From Sorghum bicolor (lineage: Eukaryota > Streptophyta > Magnoliopsida > Poales > Poaceae): a stretch of 64,000 nt of DNA. Below the pieces are notes generated by a model. That model did not search any database. It had not been told where the DNA came from and saw only the letters and a program-made list of their open reading frames with translations. Made by a program: the position numbers and the translations under genes. The DNA lies in NCBI RefSeq assembly GCF_000003195.3, contig NC_012878.2, forward strand, positions 21,218,771 to 21,282,770. The letters run 5' to 3'. Positions 45,701-55,878 of this stretch are shown one piece after another (the first letter of the stretch is position 1; every line of letters starts with the position of its first letter).

Positions 45701-47230
45701 GAAATTGAGTTTTTGGGTCATCCTTGATCTTCTCTTTGATGTGGAAAATACCCTTGTCTATCTTCTGACCTTCAATGACTTGACTCTCGAGTGAACAACT
45801 GAGCTGTATGTGACATAAGACTTCAGGATGCATGAGATTGAAACCATCTTCAAACAACGGTTGAACCACTTGATAGTGCGGTTTACGGCTCAAAGCATCT
45901 GCTACTACATTAGCTTTGCCTGGATGATAGTGAACCTCTAGGTCATAGTCCTTGATTAACTCTAACCACCGTCGTTGCCTCATATTCAGCTCGGACTGAG
46001 TGAAGATATACTTCAAACTCTTATGATCGGTATAGATATGACACTTATTTCCCAGCAGATAGTGTCTCCAAATCTTCAAAGCATGCACTACTGCTGCTAA
46101 CTCGAGGTCGTGAGTTGGGTAGTTGCCTTCGTGCTTTCTCAACTGTCATGAAGCGTAAGCTATCACCCTGCCATCTTGCATCAACACACACCCCAAGCCA
46201 CTTTTCGACGCGTCGCAAAACACATCAAAAGGCTTCTCGATATTGGGTTGCGCCAGAACGGGAGCAGTGGTTAGCAACTTTCGCAAGGTGCAGAAGGCTA
46301 GCTCACACCCTTCCGTCCAGACAAACTTATGATCCTTTTGTAGCAAACTAGTCATCGGCTTAGCAATCTTGGAGAAGTCGGGTATGAAACGACGATAATA
46401 CCCGGCCAGACCAAGAAAACTTCTAACTTCCGAGACAGAAGTTTGTGCCTTCCAGTCCATGACTTCCTGCACTTTTGATGGATCCACAGCAATCCCTTCT
46501 TCAGATAAAATGTGTCCTAGAAAAGGAACTTTCTTCAACCAGAACTCACACTTGCTGAACTTGGCATATAACTGGTGCTCTCGTAATCGTGTTAACACGA
46601 TTCTCAGATGCTCGGCGTGATCTTGCTCATTTTCTGAATAAACCAGAATATCATCGATAAACACCACAACAAACTTATCCAATTCTGGCATAAAGACTGA
46701 ATTCATCAGATACATGAAGTATGCAGGAGCATTCGTCAACCCAAAGGACATGACAAGATACTCATACAACCCATATCTGGTGGAAAAAGCAGTCTTCGGG
46801 ATATCTTGTGGACGAATCTTGATTTGGTGATACCCAGACCTCAAATGTATCTGGGAAAACACTTTTCCTTGGATAACTGATCAAATAGGATATCAATCCT
46901 CGGCAAAGGATACTTATTCTTGATTGTCACTGCATTGAGCGGACGATAGTCCACGCACATGCGCAAAGATTGATCCTTCTTTTTCACAAACAACGTCGGA
47001 CAACCCCATTCTGATGAGCTTGGCTGGATGAACCCTTATCCAGTAACTCTTTTAGTTGATTCTTCAACTCCGCGAGTTCATTCGGCGGCATCCGGTACGG
47101 CCTTCTAGATATTGGTGCTGTACCCAGTATCAACTCGATTGCAAACTCTACCTCCCTGTCTGGTGGAAGTCCTGATAATTCCTCGGGAAAAACATCAGGG
47201 AACTTACATACCACGGGTATGTGTTCTAGT
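45701..47230 (-). pseudogene. Tek-2 reverse transcriptase and RNase H
   Basis: RT starts after [20 protein letters not shown]. It has a shift near 47000 and another near 46865, then an open block 46862-46146: [32 protein letters not shown], and an intact [12 protein letters not shown] catalytic box. RNase H begins [22 protein letters not shown] at 46143-46145 replaces a codon that is CGA in Tek-1 (ASR against AS-stop), a C-to-T change. The rest ([25 protein letters not shown]) is open. Catalytic acids are all present. Confidence 0.85.
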
Positions 47231-47650
47231 GGAACCACCTGTACTGCACATGAAAGACTAGCGAAGTCTAACCGTCGGGGTAGCTTGACCTGAAGCACAC
47301 TTTCCCCCTGCGGGTCTTTGAGGGAAAGAGTTCTATTCTCGGCATCTATAACTGCACCCCAGTCAGTCATCTTATTCATTCCAATGATGACATCCAGAAC
47401 CAGCCCTGGCTTGGCCACAAGGTTCACACGAAACCTTCGGCCACTGATATCCAAGGTAACTCCTGTTACTGTTTTGTTAGTCAACACATCAGCCCCGGCT
47501 GAGCTGATGCGATAGCCATAACCCAACTAAGTAACTGGCTGGTCATGCTTTTGTGCAAATGCTTGGCTCATGAATGAATGCGATGATCCAGAATCAAACA
47601 AAACAACTGCAAGATGTTGGTTGACAGGAAACATACCAGCTGTTACCGGT
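47231..47650 (-). pseudogene. Tek-2 protease
   Basis: VVLFDSGSSHSFMSQAF has the catalytic DSG. A TAG at 47527-47529 follows QKHDQPVT, then [17 protein letters not shown] and [12 protein letters not shown] continue in frame. Apart from that stop, the domain matches the retropepsin pattern of this family. Confidence 0.8.
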
Positions 47651-48801
47651 TCTCCTTCTGGGATCTCCTCGATCGAGGTATGATGCACACGAGCTGGATA
47701 GGTTGGCTGTTGCCTCTTGGGGTAGGGACATTCCTTAGCAAAGTGCCTCATCTTGTGGCAGTTGTAGCATGGACCCTTGGTCGCATTGTTGGCGGCAGGT
47801 GCCGCAGCATGAATTGCTTTTGGCTTGGCAGGAGCTATCGCCACCTTGTACGGCTTCTGCTGCGTTGGGTGTCCGGTGTTCCTTCTCTGCGGCGGCCGGA
47901 ACCTAGCACCCGGGGCAGGAGGACGATACTGCTGTCGCCCTGCCACTGGTGCCCTGAACTGGGATGACCCGGCTTCGAAAGCCCTCTTACGAGACTTGGA
48001 TGCACTATAGCTATTGTTATTGTTCTCCTAGGTCAGACAGTCACTGATATAAGCATTGAAGGTAGCCCTGGCTCCTGTACCCATGGTCTTCAGCATCTTT
48101 GGGTTCAAGCCTCTCTGAAAACTAGCAATCTTCTTGGCCTCCGTGTTCACAAACTCAGGGGCGTAGCGAGCGAGATTGTTAAAAGCGTGTAGATACTCCT
48201 TTACAGATTTTGTCCCCTGGGACAGCCTCATGAACTCCCCAACCTTCATTTCCACCACACCTGGAGGAATATAATTTCCCCGAAATGCAGTGGTGAAGCG
48301 GTTCTAGGTGATTGGGGTCCCCTCTGGGTAGGTAGTACGATGATGGGACCACCAAATTCCAGCGGGTCCTTGCAACTGGTGTGCTGCATACTCAGCCTTG
48401 AGTTCTTCTATCATCCGAAGAAGACAGAACTTCTGCTCCATAGTGTTGATCCACTCATCTGCTTCAAGCGGTTCCAGAGCCTCCTTGAAGACTGGTGGCT
48501 TGGTATCCATGAAGTCCTTGAAAGAGCTCTACTGGTTGACTTCACGACCGCCCTGGTTATCCCCACGGCGGGTGTTGTCAGCTATGTTGCATAGGGCTTC
48601 TTCCATGTTGTGTTGCATTTGTTCCATGTTGCGTTGACTCCCCAGAAACTGCGCGAAAAACACATCCGTAGTATACGGAGGAGGCGGTGGTGGTGGGTGT
48701 GATGGTGCTCTCTCCTCGTTCCGTTGAGCCCCACCTCCGGAGGCACCTGCTCCAAGACCGGGGTTGCTGTTACCCCCGCCACGCGTTTGCACCATCTGCA
48801 T
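47651..48801 (-). pseudogene. Tek-2 gag
   Basis: The ATG at 48801 opens MQMVQTRGGGNSNPG, in the same context as Tek-1. The gag core (GIWWSHHRTTYPEG, HAFNNLARYAPEFVN, SFQRGLNPKMLKTM) lies at 48510-48028. A complete zinc knuckle CYNCHKMRHFAKEC (CX2CX4HX4C) is near 47765-47724. Three stops break the frame, at about 48528, 48303 and 48027. Only 6 bases separate the second ATG (MVQTRGG) from the first, so either could be the start. Confidence 0.8.
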
Positions 48802-49115
48802 GCGTCAACGATAAGCATTCGTTAGGAGTTGCCATTAACGGTAGACATATGTAGAGTTATGCCGTACTGAATTTACTGAGGAAATAAATTCGCACAATAA
48901 AAAGAGGCACAACAATTCATCATCCACATACAACATCACTAACAGATTACTTAACATTCAAGCAACAAGGTTCGCATACATCCAAACTTGCCAGCATACA
49001 TACACTGGACTTTCAGCGCCATCTCATAAAGTTTTACATGGCCCAGATCCAAAAGTACAAGACATGCCATGCAACAACAATAACAAAAGAAGGACTAGCT
49101 CTAGGGTCCTAGCCT
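48802..49115 (-). other. Tek-2 spacer between ORF0 and gag
   Basis: About 314 bases with no supported ORF, conserved in outline with 22636-22953. The gag ATG follows a GCATGCAG that could be a splice acceptor. Confidence 0.5.
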
Positions 49116-50159
49116 CTACTCGCTATGGTCACTGTCCATGCCGGAGCCCTCCTCGTCCTCATCTCCACTAGCAGCTGCTCCTATCTCGGGATCCGTGTCA
49201 ATCTATTCCTTAGATTCTAGCTCAGCTGCCCCAGGCAGAGGGTGAGGGTGGAGCTGGTTATGGAGCTGGTGGATCTCCTCATGCAAGTTCTCATTGTACT
49301 CCTCGGCATTAGCTAGCTGCTGCTCTAGCTCTAGCTGTCGGGCCCTCAAAGTGTCCTCCTCGTGCCAGGCTTCATTCCTCTGACCAAGCACATGGACTAA
49401 CATGCGCTCGCAGTTCCTGTGAGCAGTAGTCACCCTGTCTCTATGCTCTCTCACAGCAAGTAGGTCCTGGCTCAGCTCACTGTTCTTCTGAACCGCCTGA
49501 TCCCTCTCTTGGGTCACGCGGGCCAACTCTGCCTGCAGCCTCTCAACCTCAGTGTCGAACTCACGCTGCAGCTGGCACTTCTCATCCTGGACAGTGAGAA
49601 GGGACCCAGATAAGCACCCCAAACAACGCTCCAGGCCTCCATAGGTCTTCATCAAAGCGTACATAGCACTCATAGCTATGCTGTCACTGTGCTGGTCCTT
49701 ATCCGCACTCCTCTCTAGAGCAATCACCTTGGACTGATCCCACATCGAAGTGTAGGGGTCACCCCGGGGAAACACCCCAGCGAAGGCGTGGGCCAGCTCC
49801 TGTGGAAACCTCTCCATGAGGTCCCTCAGAACTGCAAAAGCTGCCCTGCTGGCACCGTGGAAAGGCGTGACACCTCGGGACTCGTACACCCAGCCGCCCC
49901 AGGCGGGGTCACCTCCACTGGTAGGGACAACTGCCTCAATCCCCACCAGGGTCTCATCCCCAAGCGGCTCCTTATCCCAATAGTAGCGAGGCTCCCTTCC
50001 TTTGGGATACCCCATCGAACTGAGCACCCTCCAAAGCAAAGTGGGCATCCCAAACTCCTCTAGGAACTTGCTCTTATGTCGTGAGCTCCTGGCTGCCAAC
50101 GGATGGTGAGGGGCCCGCCCACCAGTGGACTTACGAGCGGTGAGCCTTGTGCGTGCCAT
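49116..50159 (-). CDS. Tek-2 ORF0: histone H3-tail-like, coiled-coil protein (one internal TAG)
   Basis: I chose the ATG at 50159; an upstream TTG is in frame but the protein clearly starts MARTRLTARKSTGG. Residues after Met align with the histone H3 tail: ART, TARKSTGG, AP and LA are identical, with Lys9 in its exact A-R-K-S context. Lys4, Lys14 and Lys23 are Arg; residue 27 is His. Then come a globular part (about residues 32-190, FLEEFGMPTLLWRVLSSMGY, PAWGGWVYES, MSAMYALMKTYGGLERCL) and a heptad-rich coiled coil (about 200-300: LQREFDTEVERLQAELARV and on). A TAG at 49203-49205 interrupts; the same frame then gives an acidic tail (ASGDEDEEGSGMDSDHSE) and stops at 49116-49118, 348 codons in all. 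No histone fold is present. The function is unknown. It lies upstream of gag, after a CCCTTTGCAG splice-acceptor-like site. Confidence 0.8.
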
Positions 50160-50168
50160 CTGCTGCAA

Positions 50169-50598
50169 AGGGAATACCCTGAGTAAGATGGAGGATTATC
50201 TTTAATTATTTTATTCAGAATTGGGACAGATTAAATTAAGGGGGAAAGTAAGCAATGATATGAAATGAACATGATGCATGCACGGACTTACGATCTCACA
50301 AACTTAGAAACAAAAGTTAACACTAAGCAGTATATGTGGTGGCACACAGCGTTCTCTCATAACGTAACTAGCGTTCTAAGCAAGAACGTGATTAGTGTAC
50401 CTGCAGAAAACTCATTTCAGCCCAACCACAGTATGCTCATGCAGAATAAGAATTTAAAGCTATACACCCCACATACACAGACACCCGTCCATGCATATGA
50501 CGTGTTACTACCCACATCATCGCCCTAATGACGGCATCGCCTCTCAGGACGGAATTCCCAACATGCGGTACTGTTCCCAAGCACACAAACCATGGGTG
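50169..50598 (-). other. Tek-2 leader, part next to ORF0
   Basis: 430 bases without a supported ORF, similar to the Tek-1 leader. It ends at the Ath-3 insertion; GGGTG at 50594-50598 is the left target-site duplication. Confidence 0.6.
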
Positions 50599-52188
50599 TG
50601 TTGACGGTGGATATATCATAGAAATCCACATACAAAACACCGTCAACATGCCTCGGTTGCAAGGGGAAATGACATGACATGAACATATTTTATCCATAAC
50701 TAGTTCCACTTGTACTCTTAGCTTGTTTATGCAGGAACAACAAATTCAAGACATTATTTGACAAAGCCAACATCAGAATCATCAAGAGGAGATCGAGGGG
50801 ACAACAGGTGACACCCTGGGCCCACAGGGAGGGGGTCGCCCGACCCCTCTTTGGTGGGACCCAGGTGTGCCACCTACTCCACCGACATAAGGGACCATTG
50901 TGGACACTGCTGGTGGGCCCAGGTGGTCAGGAGTGGGGTCGCCCGACCCCACATGTAAGGCAGTTTTAGGGTCGGTGGCCTCCCACCGACCTTCCCCACA
51001 TGTCTAACGTGTTGGTTTGCCCCTGCCGTTGATCAAATGGCGGTTGTGAAGTCGGTTTGATCCAAGGGTGGAGAGGCATGATCACACGGATCGATGACGT
51101 GGCGGTGGAGTAGCCCCTACTCCACCTCTCCCTATAAATAGAGGCTGATTTCACCCTTCCAAGGCATGATGAATTCAAGGTTCAAGTATCCAAGCTAGAT
51201 ACAAGTGAGTAGTAGTAGTAGTAGTCTAGTGTGGGAGTTAGAGTTGAGTCGAGCGAAGCTCGGGGTCTCCGGAGTCGTCTTCTTGAGAGTCTGGTATAGC
51301 TCTTGTATCTTTTCTCCTGTAAGACTTGTTTTCTTAATATATTCTCTTTCTACTTTTCTAAGTATTACTTTGTGCAATATTATTCTTGCAATAGTATTGT
51401 AGTGTTCTATCTTGTCCTTTAGTGGTTACATATTAGATTGTGATCCTGTAACAAGCTCGTGGCTGTTTCCCATCGCCTTTAGCAAGGTGCTATAGTTGTT
51501 TGATCGCAGCTAGAGTAGTGAGAGTTAGCGTAAGCGCGGTGCTTAGGCTAGGTCTTGCCTTTGGGTGTCGCTGGCTCGGACGGAAAGTAGGGGCGCACTC
51601 CCTAGTAGGTGACAGATCGTGGGCGGCATTAGGTTCTCCTCACGTACGAGCTAGTTCTTAAAAGATAAGGCGTCCATAAGCCCAATAGTCGCTTTCGGTA
51701 AGGGGTTAGGTGAAAAACCTTTTAAGCGTCTTACCAGCTCGGCTATCCCTGGCAGCCATTAGTAAGGTATCAATCTAGTGTGTCTCTGCTATTTGATTAA
51801 GATTAGTTCACGAGAGTAGAATTAGATATCATAGGAACCTGTACTCACTCGTTGTCCTCCCACCTAGCTACTCTACTCTAGTTATCTTGTAGTTATCCTT
51901 TTTGATTATCTCTGGATCATCATCATCCCTTCCTTCACCTTTCGTTACCACCTCTCTGCACTAGTTGTAACTAAGTTGAGATAGGATCTCTTTTCTTACA
52001 AACATTTCTTGCTATTGCTTTCCCTTGGGAAAATATAAATTACGATACCTTGGAATACTCCCGGGTGAAGTGCTACAGCGGTACCTTCTGTGCGCTTGCG
52101 GAATTATCCAATAGTTAATAGAGTTACCACACCAGGCATTTCTGGCGCCATCACCGATATCCGGTGGTTGCGTTAAGAAGTGCCAACA
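50599..52188 (+). mobile_element. Ath-3 5' LTR
   Basis: TGTTGACGGTG to GCCAACA, 1590 bases. The first 11 bases are repeated inverted at 50638-50648 (CACCGTCAACA). GC-rich palindromes are at 50832-50847 and 50935-50950. TATAAATA is at 51133-51140. An AGT microsatellite lies at about 51210-51225. A GCATTTCTGGCGCC copy of the primer-site region lies inside, 55 bases upstream of the real one. Confidence 0.93.
51133..51140 (+). promoter_or_regulatory. TATA box of the Ath-3 5' LTR
   Basis: TATAAATA after CACCTCTCCC, the likely promoter for the element RNA. Confidence 0.65.
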
Positions 52189-52196
52189 AGCATTTC

Positions 52197-52214
52197 TGGC
52201 GCCGTTGCCGGGGA
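52197..52214 (+). other. Ath-3 primer-binding site (tRNA-Asp)
   Basis: TGGCGCCGTTGCCGGGGA is complementary over 18 bases to the 3' end of plant tRNA-Asp as I know it. It begins 9 bases after the LTR end. It is unmutated. Confidence 0.85.
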
Positions 52215-52342
52215 AAGCATAGCCTAGAAATCTTAGTAAGAACGAATCCAAAAAAAAATATATCATCAACTTAGTATCAATTAGTTGTAGGGGGGGTTTA
52301 CCCCTTGCCTTTGTTTCTCTATATTGTGAAGCAGGGCATTGT

Positions 52343-54604
52343 ATGAGTGAGTTCCAATTCAAGGCCACATTAGAAAATCCTGAGACATCCCGACAGAGTC
52401 CTAGACACCGTCTAGTAACTTATCGGAGATCCAGCTCATACTTGAATTCACTCAAGGAAGGAGGCTTAGCACCGACACTCTACCAGTCAATGGCTTCCTC
52501 ATCGATCTCCGACTTCTCATCTCCATCAGTTGGCCATGTTACCATTGGACCGAGGGTGGAGGTCGAAGATGTGGACTTTGAGATTAAGCCATCACTTATC
52601 ACTATGGTGCAAGCAAGTACATTTAGTGGGAAGCCACATGAAGATGCAAATGCACATCTCCAACACTTTTTGGAAGTGTGTAGCACTATTGCCATCAGAG
52701 GGGTAACGGCCGACGCCATCCGCCTTCGCCTATTCCCATTCTCATTGCTTGGGAAGGCAAAGCAATGGTTTTACGCTCAACCCGATGATGTCAACACCTG
52801 GAGAAGATGTGCCAATGCATTTCTCAAGAAATTCTTCCCAATGGGCAAGACATCTGCTCTGAGGGCAAAGATTTCAAGCTTCCAACAGAAGGCAGACGAG
52901 ACTATTCCCGAAGCATGGGAACGTCTGCAGGAGTACATTCAAGAGTGTCCACATCATGGAATTAAAGAGTGGCTCCTGATTCAAGGTTTCTACCATGGGC
53001 TGACTCCAGTAGCTCGTAGCCACCTTGATGCCGCCGCAAGAGGAGCGTTTACCTCCCTCAATGTCACTCAAGCTAAAACTCTCATTGAGAACATAGTGAC
53101 AAATCAAACATGGAGAGAAGAACGCCCTCAACTCAAGAAGAGAAGCACGAAAACCATTGAAGAGGTAAATGAAATATCTCACAAGATGGAGTTCTTGTTG
53201 AAGAAGTTGGATGAACGAGCCAAGGTAAAGAAAGATCGAGAGGCCATCCAACAATATGCCACTGCACGTGCGAACCAACGGAGCAGGGTGCAAAATGCAA
53301 GCCATGAAGCTGTGCAATCCTTCAACAATGGACGACCAACTTCGCGCTTCCAGGGCCAAGGTAACTCTAGTAACTCTAACTGGCTTTCACTTAAAGAACT
53401 TGTCATTAATCAAGCTAAAATCAATGAAAGCATGAACAAAAGATTGTTAGCTAATGACAAGACTCTTGAATCATTAACTGCTAAAATGGATTCCCTTGTT
53501 TCTTCTGTTAAGGACCAATTAAACTTTAATAAAATTTTAGAGTCTCAAATAGCACAAATTGCTGCTACTGTTCCTTCTTCTGTAAATTCTTGCAATATCT
53601 TTAATGTGACCACGAGGGGGGGTAAGACCACTCGTGATCCACCATATCCTGACATGAAAAAAAAGACTGCAAGAAAAGATAAGGAAGTTGAGGAAGACAA
53701 GGAAGAAGCACCATCTAAGCAGGAAAACACCAAGTTCTATGGAAAGACAGCTCCGCACGAATTCTACGACACCAACATTCTGCTGCCATTTCCAAGAACA
53801 AGGAAGCCAACCACCGATGAACAATTCGGGAAGTTTGTTGAGGTAATTCGGCAATTATATGTCAATATTCCACTACTTGATGCAATGCAGGTTCCAACCT
53901 ATGCCAAGTATTTGAGAGACATCCTCAACAACAAACGCCCGCTGCCTACAACTGAGGTGATTAAGCTAACAGAAGAATGCAGCGCGGCGATACTAAACCA
54001 ACTACCAGAAAAGAAGAAGGACCCTGGATGTCCTACCATCGACTGCTCCATTGGGACACATCACTTCGAGCATGCACTGTGCGACTTGGGAGCAAGTGTC
54101 AGTGTCATGCCAAAGGTAATATTTGATAAACTAACCCATGCTGTTTTGTCCCCTACATCAATACATTTGCAGTTAGCGGATCAGTCAATTCGCCATCCTG
54201 CGGGGGTAGCTGAGAATATCCCCGTAAAGATACGCGAGTTCCTGGTCCCTGTGGATTTCGTGGTACTCGACATGGAGGTGGATGAAAAGACTCCACTTAT
54301 CCTGGGAAGACCATTTCTCAGCACTGCTAATGCACATATTTACGTTGGAGCCGGAGAAATTCAATTTACAATCAATGGGGCCCAGGAGAAGTTCAACTTC
54401 AAACCAAAGGTAGTGCAATGCTCACTAATCTTGGCAGTGGATGTGGCAACCGTCACATTCATAACTAGGCCAAAGAAAAAGACCAATCCAACGCCAAGAG
54501 CAAAGAGCAAGAAAATATGGAAGAAGAAGGTAATACAACCGATGACACCTCCGAAGAAAATTTCTGTATCAACTCAAGGAGGAGGTCCTGTTCTAAGGAC
54601 CTGA
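52343..54604 (+). CDS. Ath-3 gag-protease polyprotein (753 codons, intact)
   Basis: The ATG at 52343 is the first in the long frame and lies 129 bases after the primer-binding site. Residues about 95-255 are the gag capsid-type domain: FSGKPHEDANAHLQHFLEVC, LRLFPFSLLGKAKQWFYAQP, FLKKFFPMGKTSALRAKISS and LIQGFYHGLTPVARSHLDAA. Residues about 255-310 form a basic coiled coil. No CCHC zinc knuckle is visible. Around residue 580 ALCDLGASVSVMPKVIF gives a D-L-G-A protease active site, and PLILGRPFLSTANAHI the second strand. The C-terminus is rich in Lys and Pro and stops at 54602-54604 without entering RT. In pol-bearing relatives RT would follow here. It builds the particle and probably matures itself. 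Confidence 0.88.
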   Translation: MSEFQFKATLENPETSRQSPRHRLVTYRRSSSYLNSLKEGGLAPTLYQSMASSSISDFSSPSVGHVTIGPRVEVEDVDFEIKPSLITMVQASTFSGKPHEDANAHLQHFLEVCSTIAIRGVTADAIRLRLFPFSLLGKAKQWFYAQPDDVNTWRRCANAFLKKFFPMGKTSALRAKISSFQQKADETIPEAWERLQEYIQECPHHGIKEWLLIQGFYHGLTPVARSHLDAAARGAFTSLNVTQAKTLIENIVTNQTWREERPQLKKRSTKTIEEVNEISHKMEFLLKKLDERAKVKKDREAIQQYATARANQRSRVQNASHEAVQSFNNGRPTSRFQGQGNSSNSNWLSLKELVINQAKINESMNKRLLANDKTLESLTAKMDSLVSSVKDQLNFNKILESQIAQIAATVPSSVNSCNIFNVTTRGGKTTRDPPYPDMKKKTARKDKEVEEDKEEAPSKQENTKFYGKTAPHEFYDTNILLPFPRTRKPTTDEQFGKFVEVIRQLYVNIPLLDAMQVPTYAKYLRDILNNKRPLPTTEVIKLTEECSAAILNQLPEKKKDPGCPTIDCSIGTHHFEHALCDLGASVSVMPKVIFDKLTHAVLSPTSIHLQLADQSIRHPAGVAENIPVKIREFLVPVDFVVLDMEVDEKTPLILGRPFLSTANAHIYVGAGEIQFTINGAQEKFNFKPKVVQCSLILAVDVATVTFITRPKKKTNPTPRAKSKKIWKKKVIQPMTPPKKISVSTQGGGPVLRT

Positions 54605-55878
54605 GGTAACAGCTCTTCCATCAAGGTAAGCCCACTGACCTTTAACTTTAAGTTACTTATTAAACTTCCTTCATCTTTTCCAACCCTTCTATCAACTTGA
54701 GTTAAGACAAGTAAAGTAAAAATAAAAACTCACTGAGCAAGGTGGACACCAGGTGGGGCCCAAAGGGGGGTCGCCCGACCCCACTTTGGTGGCCCCCACC
54801 TATCATCTCGTGTCCTTTGCCACTTCCTGTCATGACATGCTATGCTCCATTCAAGAAAACACCAAAACATTACCATGTCAACTCATGTAATCCCACTTGA
54901 TCAACGAATTGAACCGTGCATGAGAATTCTCTAACTCTTTCATCTATTTTTCTTGCATGTGCTTGTTCTGTTACTCGTGTAGTGTGCCCAGCATTACTCA
55001 AGAGTGAGAGGAGGGGTCGGCCGACCCCATGGTTGGCCCCACTTCCTCCCCTCCTCTGGTGTATGGCAGCACAAGTAATGTAGGGAGAGTGAGTATAGAA
55101 ATAAAGACTCATAAACATCGACACTCACCCTAGGAGCTAGAGTTTCTAGTTCTCATCCCCTGCTTCCACTAAAACGTAAGTGAAATTAGGAGACACTGCT
55201 AACTTAACAAAAACCATCTTCTTCTTTCTAAAGTCACTTAAGCAACCCCTAGACAAATCACTCTTGCTAAGTATGGGAAAGATACTTGCTTAAAGCCTTA
55301 AGTAAATCAACATTTTGAGAAGCTCATCCCGTGAAGCATCTCATGAGCAAACATCCACCCATCTAGTCTTGTCTTGTTCCCTCCTTTCTCTTTCACCACA
55401 TTCCAAGAAGAGATTCTTTGAGAAAACATCCAAAAGAAAGGAGAGAGTGAGTGGAGATGGGGAACCAGCCATGGCACACATTCATCATCAATCTGGTGAA
55501 CAGCTAGCGCAAAGAGGAGGTGGTGATGGGGTTGCCCGACCCCCTCCCTGCAGCATTCCTTATTTCTTTCTTTCCCATCCATCTTTCCTTGACACAAGGT
55601 GTTGGCCATTTGTGGTTTCGTGGAAAAAGAGGGGTCGGCCGACCCTGACAAAGTGCCCTCTGCACTTGTCCTCTCTTCCATCCACTCACTCATTCACTCA
55701 CAACCATTTTCCTCTACTAGCAACTCAAGAAAATCATCAACACTCTTCCTTTCACTTTCCCTATTGCTCAAGTGTTCACCCGTCGAGAAATCAAGAGAGG
55801 TAATCAGCCGGTAAGAAGAGTTAAAATCTAAACTAACCTCTCTGGTGGAAGTGGTGTTCGTTATTTTCTTGATCTAGC
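54605..55878 (+). other. Ath-3 spacer where pol would be, with repeated palindromes
   Basis: 1274 bases. Short open frames here are weak. GGGGTCG-CC-CGACCCC or its perfect GGCC form occurs at 54767-54782, 55013-55028, 55528-55543 (one mismatch) and 55631-55646. No trace of RT, RNase H or integrase is visible, so pol was lost cleanly rather than decaying in place. Confidence 0.7.

Noticed and set aside
49116..50159. ORF0 as a true histone H3 or a captured H3 gene
   Set aside because: Only the first ~28 residues resemble H3. The histone fold is absent and the rest is a coiled-coil protein, so it is a tail-like segment only.
55315..55803. 162-codon frame upstream of the Ath-3 ORF-1-like gene
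   Set aside because: No domain, starts in a spacer, crosses two palindromes and has a Ser/His-rich low-complexity product. It might be leader sequence of the ORF-1 transcript.
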